NCBI RefSeq assembly: GCF_000297395.2
Contig: NZ_HF570108.1
Coordinates: forward strand, 205,883 to 269,882
Length of the DNA: 64,000 bases
Direction of reading: 5' to 3'
Origin: Micromonospora lupini str. Lupac 08
Lineage (GTDB): Bacteria; Actinomycetota; Actinomycetes; Mycobacteriales; Micromonosporaceae
Shown: positions 34,530 through 43,473 of the stretch, piece by piece
Layout of the letters: each line of letters opens with the position of its first letter
How positions within the stretch are numbered: position 1 is the first letter of the stretch
Notes under the pieces: model-generated
Seen by the model: the letters and a program-made list of their open reading frames with translations, nothing else
The model's database searches: none
What the model was told of the DNA's origin: nothing
Translations under genes and position numbers: made by a program

Positions 34530-35477
34530 TCACCTGGTCACCACCTGGAGTTCTTTGATCTGGACCGGCACGGTGCCGCTGGTCCGGGTCTGCGCGATCG
34601 GGTCACCCTCGTCGCCGTCGCCGGTCCACCAGCGCACCGTCCAGTACGTGGTGGCGCCCACCCGGTAGGTGTCGGCCTTCCGGTAGCCGCTGTCGTAGCC
34701 ACAGTCCGGGGAGGTCTTGCCGGCGCGCTTGCCCTTCGGGTCGTACGGGGTGCCGGCCTTGGTGCAGGTGACCGTGTCGCCGTTGCCCATGCTCCAGACG
34801 ATCCGGTCGACCTTCGCCTCGATGGAGACGGTCAGCCCACGGTCGCTCGCGGAGGCGCGCAGCGGCCCGAAGTAGCTCGGGCTCGGGGTGGCCCACATCC
34901 ACACCGGCAGGCCGACCAGGCCGGGGCCGATGTCCTTGCGGGGGGCCACCCTGAGCCGGGCCGGCAGCAGCTTGATCGACGCGAGGGCGCGGCGGGCCAG
35001 CTCCTCCGGGTCCGGCGGCGCGCCGAAGCCGGCCGGTGGCCCGTCGAGCGGCACCGTGTCCTGGGCGCCGAGGTCGCCGCCGTTGCAGGTCTGCACGTAC
35101 CACTGCTGACCCTCGGGTGCCGGCGGCTGCGGCACGGCGAGCTTGTAGTAGCACCCGTCACCGTTGTTGAACCAGCCCAGCACATCGTCGTAGCAGGGGA
35201 TCGTCCGCCCGCCCCACTGGCAGACACCGCCGCCCCCACCGCCACCGGAGTCGCCACCGCCGTTGTCGCCGCCGCCGCCGGGGCCGCCCGGCGTGCCGGG
35301 TTCGTCGTCCCAGACGTTGCAGTCCGGCTGGCCGGGCGGGCACTCGACTCCCGGGTCGGCACGGCGGGCGGCGGCGGCCGGCAGGGTCGCGCCGATCACC
35401 ACCAGCAACGCCAGACCGACCCCGACGAACATCCGCCGGGCCTCGCGAATATGGGCCGTCCGCCCCCGGGTCAGCAC
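34530..35477 (-). CDS. Exported Cys-containing protein of the Tad locus, function unknown
   Basis: 315 residues. Signal peptide MFVGVGLALLVVIGATLPAAAA at about 16-37, a Gly/Asp/Pro-rich stretch (about 50-85), then a domain with Cys pairs (CPPGQPDC, VCQWGGRTIPC) and a C-terminal beta-rich part with GNGDTVTC and WTVRWWTGDG, reminiscent of a PKD-like fold. Homologues at this position in Streptomyces Tad loci are often labelled ATP/GTP-binding, but I see no Walker motif. It probably works outside the membrane with the pilus. Confidence 0.7.
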   Translation of the reverse strand: MLTRGRTAHIREARRMFVGVGLALLVVIGATLPAAAARRADPGVECPPGQPDCNVWDDEPGTPGGPGGGGDNGGGDSGGGGGGGVCQWGGRTIPCYDDVLGWFNNGDGCYYKLAVPQPPAPEGQQWYVQTCNGGDLGAQDTVPLDGPPAGFGAPPDPEELARRALASIKLLPARLRVAPRKDIGPGLVGLPVWMWATPSPSYFGPLRASASDRGLTVSIEAKVDRIVWSMGNGDTVTCTKAGTPYDPKGKRAGKTSPDCGYDSGYRKADTYRVGATTYWTVRWWTGDGDEGDPIAQTRTSGTVPVQIKELQVVTR

Positions 35478-36037
35478 GGCTGGTCCGGGTGCGCCGAGCC
35501 GGAGCTGATCAGCCAGCGACCGTCGGGATAGCGGGTGGCGGTGGCCGTGGCCAGGTGCCTGCCGCCGCCACTGCCCGGCACCACGCGCTGGTCCTTGGTG
35601 TAGACCAGCCGGTAGGCGGTCGCGTCCAGGCAGTCCTGGATCTCCACGGTGGCCGGGTTCGAGTCCAGGCTGACGATTGTCACGCTGGGGTCGGACGCCA
35701 GCGTCCCGGTGCGCATCGCGCCGTGCTCCTTCGCGTCGCGAATGGACAATTGCACGCGAGTCAGCAGTGGATCAGCGAGAAACCGGGACAGTTCCGGCGC
35801 GTGTGGATCGCTGCGCCGACTCGCCGTGCGCGAGGCCGCGAGATATCCGGAGTACGCCTCGAGCGCCGCCTTTTCGGCCGCTTCCCGTTCGGCGTCCGAA
35901 GCCGCCCGCACTCCTTCGCTCCGCGCCGTCGCCGGCCGATCGACCGCCTCCTGCCCGCTGCCGCAGCCGGTGACCGGCACCGTCGCCACGACCGCCAGCA
36001 GGCAGATTGCCGCTCGCCTGAGCTGCCGTCCGCGCAC
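35471..36037 (-). CDS. Putative lipoprotein at the head of the Tad operon
   Basis: 188 residues from GTG at 36037, chosen because GAGGAGGG lies eight bases upstream and it starts the signal peptide; a longer ATG start at 36133 adds 32 residues that do not look like a signal. The lipobox is VTGC (Cys about 25). The mature part has an Ala/Glu-rich helix (about 45-75) and a mixed alpha/beta domain resembling small NTF2-like proteins, ending RYPDGRWLIS. The 3' end overlaps the next gene by 7 bp. Function unknown. Confidence 0.7.
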   Translation of the reverse strand: MRGRQLRRAAICLLAVVATVPVTGCGSGQEAVDRPATARSEGVRAASDAEREAAEKAALEAYSGYLAASRTASRRSDPHAPELSRFLADPLLTRVQLSIRDAKEHGAMRTGTLASDPSVTIVSLDSNPATVEIQDCLDATAYRLVYTKDQRVVPGSGGGRHLATATATRYPDGRWLISSGSAHPDQPC

Positions 36038-36775
36038 CGTCGAGCCCTCCTCGTGATCGCCCGACGTGGCGACGAGGCACCGCCGTCGGGCATGCGGAAG
36101 CGCGCCCGGATCAGTGCGTCCGGAGCTGTTCATTGCGCTTCTGCATTCACCGTTACGGATCTTCTACAAATGCAAGGTCCCGTGTCTTCCGGTTGGTGCG
36201 GTGAGGCTTGCGTCACACCCAAAGGGGGAGCATAGGCTGACGGTCGCCGATGCAACAGAGGCAAGTCAAGTGAACACTCTGAGTGATGATGGGTGGTGGT
36301 GGCGGGTGTCCCTACCGCACTCCGGACGAGAGGCCACCGAGAGGGCGCCGACGGTCTGGCCGCGCCGGCTCGGGCCGATCCGGCGCCGCCCCCGCTTCGG
36401 TCCCGAGAGTGGGACATCGTGCCCCCATCCCGGCATCCGGACCGCGTCCCACAGTGGCGGGCGTGCGGTCTCGGTCGTCGTGCCGGCCGGCCCGGTGCCG
36501 GGCGAGGAGATCATCCTGCGGCCGGCAGCGGACGTCGCTTTCCGCGCCATCCGCTACACCCGAGCGAACGTTCAGTCACGATCCGTGTTCACCTTTGCGG
36601 GGGGCGGCCGACGTCCGGCGTGGTCGACGTGGCGCTGACCGGCCCCCCTGCGGCGGCACCCGGTCGGCCCAACCCGACCGATCGGGCACAGGAGGGGCCT
36701 GCCGCGGGTGCTGACCGTTCCCGGCCCGCAACTCGCCGCCGGGCGGGGTCGACCCGCCGGACGAACGTCGGCTCC
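36038..36775. other. Gap between Tad operon and prepilin peptidase, carrying the divergent promoters
   Basis: 738 bp. The part 36134-36270 is AT-richer than its surroundings and contains no convincing gene, so it is the likely promoter region for the minus-strand Tad operon. The part 36270-36638 holds a doubtful small gene listed separately. I see no strong palindrome or terminator. Confidence 0.4.
36270..36638 (+). CDS. Possible small hypothetical protein
   Basis: GTG at 36270 preceded by AGAGGCAAG opens 122 codons with roughly 80 percent G/C at third positions, below the surrounding genes but above the intergenic background. The N-terminus contains three consecutive Trp (DDGWWWRVS) and the middle is Arg/Pro-rich. 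No domain is recognised. It may be spurious. If real, it would be the first gene divergent from the Tad operon. Confidence 0.25.
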   Translation: MNTLSDDGWWWRVSLPHSGREATERAPTVWPRRLGPIRRRPRFGPESGTSCPHPGIRTASHSGGRAVSVVVPAGPVPGEEIILRPAADVAFRAIRYTRANVQSRSVFTFAGGGRRPAWSTWR

Positions 36776-37486
36776 GTGCTGGCGACCCTGACGGTCAGTC
36801 CGCTGCTGCGCCTGGCCGTCCTGCGCCACGCCGTACCCACGGGCACCCCCAGTCGGACCGGCTGCGACGCCTGCGGCGCGGCGGTCGGCCTGACCCGGCC
36901 CTGGCCGGCGCTCGGCCCGACCGGCCGGTGTGGCCGGTGTCGGGCCCGGGTCGGGCCGCCGCCCGGCACGGTCGAGGCGGCAGTGGTCGCCGCCGTGGCG
37001 TTGCTGGCGCTGGTCGGCCCGTCGGGTGGAGGGTTGCCGGCGTTGGCCTGGTGGCTCGCCTGGACCGTGCCGGCGGTCCTCGTCGACCTGACCGTGCACC
37101 GACTGCCCGACCGGCTCACCCTGCCTGCGGCGGCCGGGACCTGGCTGCTGCTCGGCGCGGCCGCGCTCGCCGCCGCCGAGGCGGGCCCGTGGCTGCGGGC
37201 CGTCGCCGCCGGTGCGGGGCTGGCGCTGTTCTTCGCCACCACCACCCTGCTGCTCGGCCGCCGGGGCTTCGGGTTGGGTGACGCCAAGCTGGCGCTCGGC
37301 GTGGGCGCGCTGCTCGGCTGGTACGGCTGGTCCGTCCTGCTCCTCGGGCTGCTGCTCGCGTTCGGGCTGTCCGCGCTGGTGAGCGTGGGACTGCTGATCG
37401 CCCGACGGGCCCGGTGGAGCACCCACCTGCCGTTCGGCCCGTTCCTGCTGCTCGGCACGGTGGGCGCCCGCCTCCTGATCCTCTGA
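36776..37486 (+). CDS. Prepilin peptidase (A24 family, TadV/CpaA-like)
   Basis: 236 residues from GTG at 36776; no good ribosome site is seen and the start is uncertain. Two CxxC pairs (CDACGA and CGRCRA) form the zinc site of larger A24 enzymes. The two catalytic Asp residues are in VDLTVHRLPD and in the diagnostic GLGDAKL. About six membrane helices. It cleaves the leaders of Flp and TadE-like pilins. Divergent from the Tad operon, it completes the pilus system. Confidence 0.88.
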   Translation: MLATLTVSPLLRLAVLRHAVPTGTPSRTGCDACGAAVGLTRPWPALGPTGRCGRCRARVGPPPGTVEAAVVAAVALLALVGPSGGGLPALAWWLAWTVPAVLVDLTVHRLPDRLTLPAAAGTWLLLGAAALAAAEAGPWLRAVAAGAGLALFFATTTLLLGRRGFGLGDAKLALGVGALLGWYGWSVLLLGLLLAFGLSALVSVGLLIARRARWSTHLPFGPFLLLGTVGARLLIL

Positions 37487-37551
37487 GGCCGCCCACCGCT
37501 CGCCGGCCGCCGCCCACCGTCTGCGGGGCAGCCGCGCAGCAGCGGGCGAGG

Positions 37552-38178
37552 TCAGGGGCGGGGTCGACTGGCCAGGTCGGGCACCGGGCGTCGGGCATCG
37601 GTGCGGCGGCGCAGCGCCTCGGCGGTCGGGCGGGCCAGGAGCGGGGTCGCCACCACGGCGACCAGGGCGCCGAGCAGCAGGCCGGCGGCCACGTCGTGCG
37701 GGTAGTGCACGCCCACGAAGACCCGGGAGAAGGCGGCCAGCACGGCCAGTGGCAGCGCGACCAGCCCGAGCCGGCGGGAGAGCAACAGGGTGGTGATCGC
37801 CAGCGCGCCCGCCAGGGTGGCGTGGTTGCTGGGGAACGACCAGTCGCCCGGTGGCGGGCAGGTGCCGGCGATGATCGCTCGGCCCACCGTTCGGCACGGC
37901 CGGTCCTCGTCCACCACGGTCTTCAGCCACTCGCTGCTCGCGTACGCCAGCAGGGTCGGCAGCGGCGCGACCAGGGCGAGTGCCCGGTCGTGCGGGCCGC
38001 CGGTCAGGCGGCGCAGCGCGGCCACCACCAGCAGCGCGCCGAGCAGCAGGATCACCCCCTCGGTGGCGTGTCCGACGAACCACCGCACCGGGTCGGGGCT
38101 ACCGGCGGCGGCATCGACGATGTCGCGGTACCACTCGGCACTGATCTCTGGAACGTCCGTGCTGCCGTAGTCGGCCAT
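37552..38178 (-). CDS. PAP2-family membrane phosphatase
   Basis: 208 residues with about five membrane helices. The three phosphatase motifs are complete: KTVVDEDRP, FPSNHA and SRVFVGVHYPHD, with catalytic His in the second and third. Family members dephosphorylate phosphatidate, undecaprenyl diphosphate or related lipid phosphates on the outer face of the membrane. The precise substrate is unknown. The start has a GAGGTGATTC region upstream. Confidence 0.88.
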   Translation of the reverse strand: MADYGSTDVPEISAEWYRDIVDAAAGSPDPVRWFVGHATEGVILLLGALLVVAALRRLTGGPHDRALALVAPLPTLLAYASSEWLKTVVDEDRPCRTVGRAIIAGTCPPPGDWSFPSNHATLAGALAITTLLLSRRLGLVALPLAVLAAFSRVFVGVHYPHDVAAGLLLGALVAVVATPLLARPTAEALRRRTDARRPVPDLASRPRP

Positions 38179-38348
38179 GAATCACCTCACTACATGTTCA
38201 TACCTCGTTCATCTTGGAGACACCCTAGGAACGCCGCAGGGGGCAGCACAGGAGTCGAAGGTCGAGCCGGCCGCACGACCTTCGTCAAGCGACCCCACAG
38301 GCGCCTCTGCTTGGCTGGTGAGAGCTGTCGGCACCCACAGGAGGCTTC
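38179..38348. promoter_or_regulatory. Divergent promoter region with a 9-bp inverted repeat
   Basis: 170 bp between the PAP2 and GH65 genes. GTTCAT occurs twice at 38199-38215. A perfect inverted repeat CGAAGGTCG/CGACCTTCG lies at 38256-38264 and 38276-38284, about 65 bp upstream of the GH65 start, and is a possible operator. No regulator gene is adjacent. Confidence 0.35.
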
Positions 38349-40748
38349 GTGCACACCGGTTCGGCCACCGACCAACCGCCACCCGCCGCTGCGACGGTCC
38401 AGGACGAGAGCTGGCGGATCCGGCGTACGGCGGCCGACCTGGAACGGCTGGGCGAGACCGAGTCGGTCTTCGCGTTGAGCAACGGGTGGGTCGGCTGGCG
38501 TGGTGTCCTCGACGAGGGTGCGCCGTGCGGGATGCCGGGCAGTTACGTCAACGGCTTCCACGAGCGGCGGGAGCTGAGCTACCCCGAGGAGGGGTACGCG
38601 TTCCCGCAGGCCAGCGACACCGTGATCAGCGCGCCGAACGCCGCGCTGATCCGGCTCTGGGTCGACGACGAGCCGTTGGACATCCGGACCGGGACGCTGC
38701 GCGGTCACGAGCGGGTGCTCGACCTGCGCGCGGGCGTGCTGCGCCGGCAGACGGAGTGGATCTCGCCGGGCGGGCGGAGGGTGCTCCTGCGCAGCACCCG
38801 GCTCGTGTCCCTGCCACGCCGCCCGGTCGCCGCCGTGCACTACGAGGTCGAGCCGCTGGACGGCCCCGCCGAGCTGCGGGTCTGCTCCGACCTGCTGGCC
38901 AACGAGCGGGTGCCGGAACGCTCCGAGGACCCGCGCGCCGCGTCGGTGCTCACCGACCCGCTTACCGCCGAGGCGCACCGCACGACCGGTCTCGACGGGG
39001 TGCTGGTGCACCGCACCGAGCGCAGCGGACAGCGCGTGGCGGTGGCCGTCAGCCACCTGGTGGATGCTCCGGACACGGTGACCGCCACCAGCGACGGCAC
39101 CCCGGACCGGATGCGGCTGACCGTGGCCGGCCGGCTGCACCCGGGTGAGCGGCTGCGGCTGACGAAGTTCGCCGCGTACGAGTGCGCGCCGGTCGACGGA
39201 ACGCCCGCCGACGAGTTGGCCGACCTGGTCGTTGCCGAGGCGGACGCCGCCCGCGCCGACGGCTTCGACGCGCTGCTGGCCGACCAGCGGGCCAGTCTGG
39301 ACGCGGCCTGGCAGGTCGCCGACGTGCGGCTCGACGGCGACCGGGAGCTCCAGCAGGCGGTCCGGTTCGCGATGTTCCACCTCATCCAGGCGGGTCGTCC
39401 CGACGGCGACCGGACCATCTCGGCGAAGGGGCTGACCGGCAACGGCTACGACGGGCACGTGCTGTGGGACACCGAGACGTACGTGCTGCCGGTGCTCACG
39501 TACCTGGCGCCGGCGGTGGCCCGCTCCGCGTTGGCCTGGCGGCACGCCCACCTGCCCGAGGCGCGGGAGCGTGCCGCCGAGCTGCGGCTGACCGGCGCCA
39601 CGTTTCCGTGGCGGACCATCGGCGGCCGGGAGTGTTCCGGCTACTGGCCGGCGGGCACCGCCGCGCTGCACGTCAACGCCGACATCGCCGACGCGGTGCT
39701 GCGCTACGTGGCGGCCACCGACGACAAGCGGTTCCTCGCGGAGGCGGGCCTGGAGCTGCTGGTGGAGACCGCCCGGCTGTGGCACGGCTTCGGCCACTGG
39801 TCCGACACGGGCACGTTCCACCTGCACGGGGTGACCGGCCCCGACGAGTACGCCGCGCTTGTCAACGACAACGTCTTCACCAACCTGATGGCCCGCCGCA
39901 ACCTGCGGGGCGCCGCGGACGCCGCCGAGCGCCATCCGGACCTGGCCGGCCGGCTCGGTGTGGGCCCGGCCGAGATCGCCGGCTGGCGGGCCGCGGCCGA
40001 CGCGATGTTCGTCCCGTACGACCGGGAGCGTGGGGTGCACCAGCAGTCCGCGGGGTTCACCACCCAACCGGAGTGGGACTTCGCGAACACCGACGAGGAC
40101 GACTACCCGCTGCTGCTGCACTTCCCCTACCTGGAGCTGTACCGCAGGCAGGTGGTCAAGCAGGCCGACCTGGTGCTGGCCATGCAGCTGCACCCGGGGG
40201 AGTTCACCGCGGACGAGAAGGCCCGCAACCTGGCCTACTACGAGGCCCGCACGGTCCGCGACTCGTCGCTGTCGGCCGCGCCACAGGCGGTGCTGGCCGC
40301 CGAGGTCGGGCACCTCGACCTGGCGTACGACCTGTTCGCCGAATCCGTCTCGCAGGACCTGGCGGACCTGGGGGACAAGACCGCCGACGGGCTGCACCTG
40401 GCCTCGCTGGCCGGGGCGTGGCTGGCGCTGGTGCAGGGCTTCGGCGGCCTTCGCGACGACCGCGGAGTGCTCTCCTTCGATCCCCGCCTGCCCCGGCGGA
40501 TCGACCGGCTGGCCTTCAGCCTGCGGTGGCGGCGGCACCGGCTGCGGGTCACGTTGACGTCGGCCGAGGCCCGCTACGAGCTGCCCGACGCCGCCCACGA
40601 CGCCGAGGTCGAGCTGTGGCACCACGGTGAGCGCCTGCGGGTCACCGGCGCCGAGCCGGTCACCAGGCCGATGCCGCCGGTGCCCGACCCCGGACCCGAG
40701 CCGTCGCCCCCGCCGGGCCGCCGCCCCACCCGCCGCTCGGCCGACTGA
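38349..40748 (+). CDS. GH65 family glycoside phosphorylase/hydrolase
   Basis: 799 residues from GTG at 38349. Three GH65 parts are visible: an N-terminal beta-sandwich (about 20-270), a helical (alpha/alpha)6 barrel with KGLTGNGYDGHVLWDTETY and the catalytic acid Glu in TGPDEYAALVNDN (about E500), and a C-terminal beta domain. GH65 enzymes phosphorolyse alpha-linked disaccharides such as maltose, trehalose, kojibiose or nigerose, or hydrolyse trehalose. Specificity cannot be read here. No beta-phosphoglucomutase gene, the usual phosphorylase partner, is adjacent. Given the alpha-glucan locus nearby, a nigerose- or maltose-type activity is conceivable. Confidence 0.9.
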   Translation: MHTGSATDQPPPAAATVQDESWRIRRTAADLERLGETESVFALSNGWVGWRGVLDEGAPCGMPGSYVNGFHERRELSYPEEGYAFPQASDTVISAPNAALIRLWVDDEPLDIRTGTLRGHERVLDLRAGVLRRQTEWISPGGRRVLLRSTRLVSLPRRPVAAVHYEVEPLDGPAELRVCSDLLANERVPERSEDPRAASVLTDPLTAEAHRTTGLDGVLVHRTERSGQRVAVAVSHLVDAPDTVTATSDGTPDRMRLTVAGRLHPGERLRLTKFAAYECAPVDGTPADELADLVVAEADAARADGFDALLADQRASLDAAWQVADVRLDGDRELQQAVRFAMFHLIQAGRPDGDRTISAKGLTGNGYDGHVLWDTETYVLPVLTYLAPAVARSALAWRHAHLPEARERAAELRLTGATFPWRTIGGRECSGYWPAGTAALHVNADIADAVLRYVAATDDKRFLAEAGLELLVETARLWHGFGHWSDTGTFHLHGVTGPDEYAALVNDNVFTNLMARRNLRGAADAAERHPDLAGRLGVGPAEIAGWRAAADAMFVPYDRERGVHQQSAGFTTQPEWDFANTDEDDYPLLLHFPYLELYRRQVVKQADLVLAMQLHPGEFTADEKARNLAYYEARTVRDSSLSAAPQAVLAAEVGHLDLAYDLFAESVSQDLADLGDKTADGLHLASLAGAWLALVQGFGGLRDDRGVLSFDPRLPRRIDRLAFSLRWRRHRLRVTLTSAEARYELPDAAHDAEVELWHHGERLRVTGAEPVTRPMPPVPDPGPEPSPPPGRRPTRRSAD

Positions 40749-40760
40749 CCGGCCGATCCC

Positions 40761-40848
40761 AGCTCAGATCGGCGCGGGGCCACCGCCAGGCTCGCAGGTC
40801 GGCGTGGGGCCGCCGCCAGCCTCTCAGGTCGGCGCGGGGCCGCCGGCC
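40761..40848. repeat. Three 30-bp tandem repeats spanning the 3' end of the Zn-ribbon gene
   Basis: Units begin at 40761, 40791 and 40821 with exact 30-bp periodicity and a few substitutions. The rightmost unit codes the last residues and stop of the minus-strand gene, and the other two are copies of that 3' end in the intergenic space. The first unit retains a stop-equivalent TCA and the middle one has GCA. They are also in frame with each other. Confidence 0.8.
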
Positions 40849-41288
40849 ATGCGCTCGCGGACGGCCTCCAGCTCTTCGAAGGCGTACGCCCAGTTGTGGC
40901 ACTTGAAGCTGCGCAGGCCCTCGATGGCGGTGTGGCAGTCGGCGCAGCGCACCCCGGCGATGGCGTCCGGCACCTCGGTGTTGACGTACCGCTGTTCGCC
41001 GAGGATGACCGTGGCGATCATGTTCTTGTCGTGCAGGCCGGTGAGTGCCGACGAGACGATGTCGTACCAGGTGATCCGCCGGCCGCACTTCGGGCAGTCC
41101 GGTTCGTCGCCGCTGACCCACAGCGGGGCGCCGATGCTGCGCGCCGGCATCCCGAGCAGCTTCTCCAGACGCCTGACATCCGCCTCCGGTGTGGTCCACC
41201 GGTGCCGACCCGGCAGCGACGCGGGTGAGTCGTACACGGCGCGGAACAGGTCATCCTCGACCCGCACGGTTTCCCGCTGACCGGTCAT
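40824..41288 (-). CDS. Small zinc-ribbon-like protein, function unknown
   Basis: 154 residues. Two Cys pairs, CPKC (about 65) and CADC (about 118), separated by about 50 residues could bind one metal ion. The region between contains ITWYDIVSSALTGLHDKNMI. No membrane segment or signal. I do not recognise a named family. The C-terminal GGPAPT and the stop are repeated downstream by a tandem duplication. It lies alone between GH65 (convergent) and a methyltransferase (divergent). Confidence 0.65.
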   Translation of the reverse strand: MTGQRETVRVEDDLFRAVYDSPASLPGRHRWTTPEADVRRLEKLLGMPARSIGAPLWVSGDEPDCPKCGRRITWYDIVSSALTGLHDKNMIATVILGEQRYVNTEVPDAIAGVRCADCHTAIEGLRSFKCHNWAYAFEELEAVRERMAGGPAPT

Positions 41289-41429
41289 CGCGTCCCCCTC
41301 GGTGCTTCGGTGCCCCCACCGTGGCCGGCCATGACCAGGGGTGCAGCCGGATCAACGACACGAGGGGTCAGCGGGTCGTCGCCCCGGGGTGCTAGACATC
41401 GAGATCCGACCGCGGCGAAGGGACCCCTC

Positions 41430-42227
41430 GTGACCGACCAGCCGGCACCCGACACCACAGACGTCACCGCCCGACCCAACGTCGCCCGGATGTACGACTA
41501 CTTCCTGGGCGGCAGCAACAACTTCGCCGCCGACCGCGCCGCCGCCGAGCGGGTGTTGGAGATCTTCCCCGGCACCGGGTTCGCCGCCCAGACCAACAGG
41601 CACTTCCTGCGCCGAGCCGTCCGGTACGCCGCCGCGCAGGGCGTCCACCAGTTCCTGGACATCGGGGCGGGGCTGCCCACCCAGGGCACCGTGCACGAGG
41701 TGGTGCGGGCCGTGGCGCCGGACGCCCGGGTGGTCTACGTCGACTACGACGAGGTGGCAGTCGCGTACGGCCGGCGGTTGTTGACGGACGTGCCCGGCAC
41801 GGCCGTCGTGCAGGGCGACCTGCGGCGGCCGGACGACCTGCTGGCCCATCCGGAGGTGCGGGGCACGCTCGACCTGGACCGCCCGGTGGCCGTGCTGCTG
41901 CTCGCGGTGCTGCACTTCGTGCCGGACGACGACGACCCGTGGGCCGCCATCGCCCGGCTGCGCGACGCCACCGTGCCCGGCAGTCACCTGGTGCTGTCGC
42001 ACCTGACGTTGGACGGCGTTCCGCCGGAGGTGGCCGAGCGCGGGCAGGCCGTGTACCGCACCAGCAGCGCCCCGCTGGTGCCCCGCACGCACGCCGAGGC
42101 GCTGCGCTTCTTCGACGGGTACGACCTGGTGGAGCCCGGCCTGGTCGAGACCACCCGGTGGCGACCGGACGGCGAGCAGGAGGTCGGGGATTCGCACGGC
42201 TACGCCGGGGTCGGTGTCCGCCGCTGA
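41430..42227 (+). CDS. SAM-dependent methyltransferase, Methyltransf_19 (DUF574) family
   Basis: 265 residues from GTG at 41430, with GAAGGGA upstream. It opens with the family hallmark RPNVARMYDYFLGGSNNFAADR, then the SAM-binding loop FLDIGAGLPTQG and VVYVDYDEVAV. The family is large and nearly restricted to actinomycetes, and its substrates are mostly unknown. No biosynthetic cluster is adjacent. Confidence 0.88.
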   Translation: MTDQPAPDTTDVTARPNVARMYDYFLGGSNNFAADRAAAERVLEIFPGTGFAAQTNRHFLRRAVRYAAAQGVHQFLDIGAGLPTQGTVHEVVRAVAPDARVVYVDYDEVAVAYGRRLLTDVPGTAVVQGDLRRPDDLLAHPEVRGTLDLDRPVAVLLLAVLHFVPDDDDPWAAIARLRDATVPGSHLVLSHLTLDGVPPEVAERGQAVYRTSSAPLVPRTHAEALRFFDGYDLVEPGLVETTRWRPDGEQEVGDSHGYAGVGVRR

Positions 42228-42299
42228 CGCGCTTTCGCCTCCGGTGGCGGGCCTCGGGTGGTACGACGGACCCAGCGCCGGCCACCGGGAGGAGCGCCG

Positions 42300-43463
42300 A
42301 TGGCGAGCAGACCCGAGCGGCTGCTGCGGGGAAGCGACGCGCCGCTGAGCGCGTCGTTCCTGGAACTCTTCTTCGACCTGGCGTTCGTTCTCGCGCTCAG
42401 CCAGCTGACCGGGCACCTGCTCCACGACCTCACCCTGGGCGGGACGCTGCGCACCGCGGTGCTGCTGGTCGGCGTCTGGTGGATCTGGGTGACCACCACC
42501 TGGACCGCCGACTGGTACGACCCGGAGAGCCCGGCCATCCGAGCGGTGCTTGTCGCCGCCACGCTCGGCAGCCTGCTGGTCGGGGTGGCGATCCCGCAGG
42601 GGCTGCACGGACGGGCGGGGCTCTACGCCGGCGCGTACGTCGCGGTCCATCTCGTCCGGGGCGTCGTCACCGTCTCGGTGCTGCGCGGTCATCCGCGTCA
42701 ACGCCGGGCGCTGCGGATCCTCTGCTGGTACACCGTCACCGCCGTGCCGTGGCTCGCCGGCGTGCTCGTGCCGGAGTGGCGGATCCCGCTCTGGGTGTTC
42801 GCCCTCGCGGTCGACCTGTCCGGACCACGGCTCGGCTGGCCGACGCCGATGCTGGGTCGCGCCCGTCAGCAGGAACTGCGCCTCGCTGGCGCGCACTTCG
42901 CCGAGCGTTACCGACAGATCATGATCATCGCGCTCGGTGAACTCGTGCTGGTCGCCGGTCTGTCGTACGCCGGCACCGACCTCGACCCCGCCGAGACCGC
43001 CGCCTTCCTGCTGGTCTTCGCCACCGCCGTGCTTGTCGGTCTGCTCTACGTGACGCCTGCCGGCCGGCATCTGGGCTCGGCCATCGAGCACGGCGACCCC
43101 TCGCGGCTCGGCGTCGTCGCCGCGTACCTGCACCTCGTGATGATCGCCGGCATCGTGGTCACGGCCGTCGGGGCCGAGCTGAGCATCGCCCACCCCACCG
43201 AGGCCGGCGACATGAGGGCCATCATGGCCATCCTGGGTGGGCCGATGCTGTTCCTCGTCGGGCGGATCCTCTTCTCGCTGGCGATCCACCGGCGGTTGTC
43301 CTGGCCCCGGGTGGGTGCCCTGTTCGTGCTGGCCGGCGCGGCCGCCGCTCTGCGGTTGCCGCTGGTGGCGGTGAGCGCGGTCGCCACCTTCGTGGTGCTC
43401 GTGGTGGCCGTTCTGGACCACGCCGCCCTCTTCACCTATCGCCGCCCCGGAACGCCTGACTAA
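42300..43463 (+). CDS. Low temperature requirement A (LtrA) family membrane protein
   Basis: 387 residues from ATG at 42300, with GGGAGGAG upstream. The signature SASFLELFFDLAFVLALSQL opens a chain of about ten to twelve membrane helices, and HFAERYRQIMIIALGE is the second family motif. LtrA was named from a cold-growth phenotype in Listeria; the molecular role is unknown. The stop lies inside the palindrome that precedes the MarR-GNAT gene. Confidence 0.87.
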   Translation: MASRPERLLRGSDAPLSASFLELFFDLAFVLALSQLTGHLLHDLTLGGTLRTAVLLVGVWWIWVTTTWTADWYDPESPAIRAVLVAATLGSLLVGVAIPQGLHGRAGLYAGAYVAVHLVRGVVTVSVLRGHPRQRRALRILCWYTVTAVPWLAGVLVPEWRIPLWVFALAVDLSGPRLGWPTPMLGRARQQELRLAGAHFAERYRQIMIIALGELVLVAGLSYAGTDLDPAETAAFLLVFATAVLVGLLYVTPAGRHLGSAIEHGDPSRLGVVAAYLHLVMIAGIVVTAVGAELSIAHPTEAGDMRAIMAILGGPMLFLVGRILFSLAIHRRLSWPRVGALFVLAGAAAALRLPLVAVSAVATFVVLVVAVLDHAALFTYRRPGTPD

Positions 43464-43471
43464 AGTCAGGC
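43454..43471. promoter_or_regulatory. Palindromic operator at the MarR-GNAT start
   Basis: GCCTGACT and AGTCAGGC, perfect 8-bp arms around a central AA, end two bases before the ATG at 43474 and include the ltrA stop codon. Position and symmetry fit an autoregulatory MarR-type site blocking the start. The same sequence could form an RNA hairpin over the ribosome site. Confidence 0.55.
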
Positions 43472-43473
43472 AG

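Noticed and set aside
34530..35477. ATP/GTP-binding protein label often given to homologues
   Set aside because: No Walker A or B motif is visible in the sequence.
36134..36775. N-terminal extension of the prepilin peptidase back to 36293
   Set aside because: The extended part is Arg/Pro/Gly-rich without membrane character; the family start lies close to 36776.
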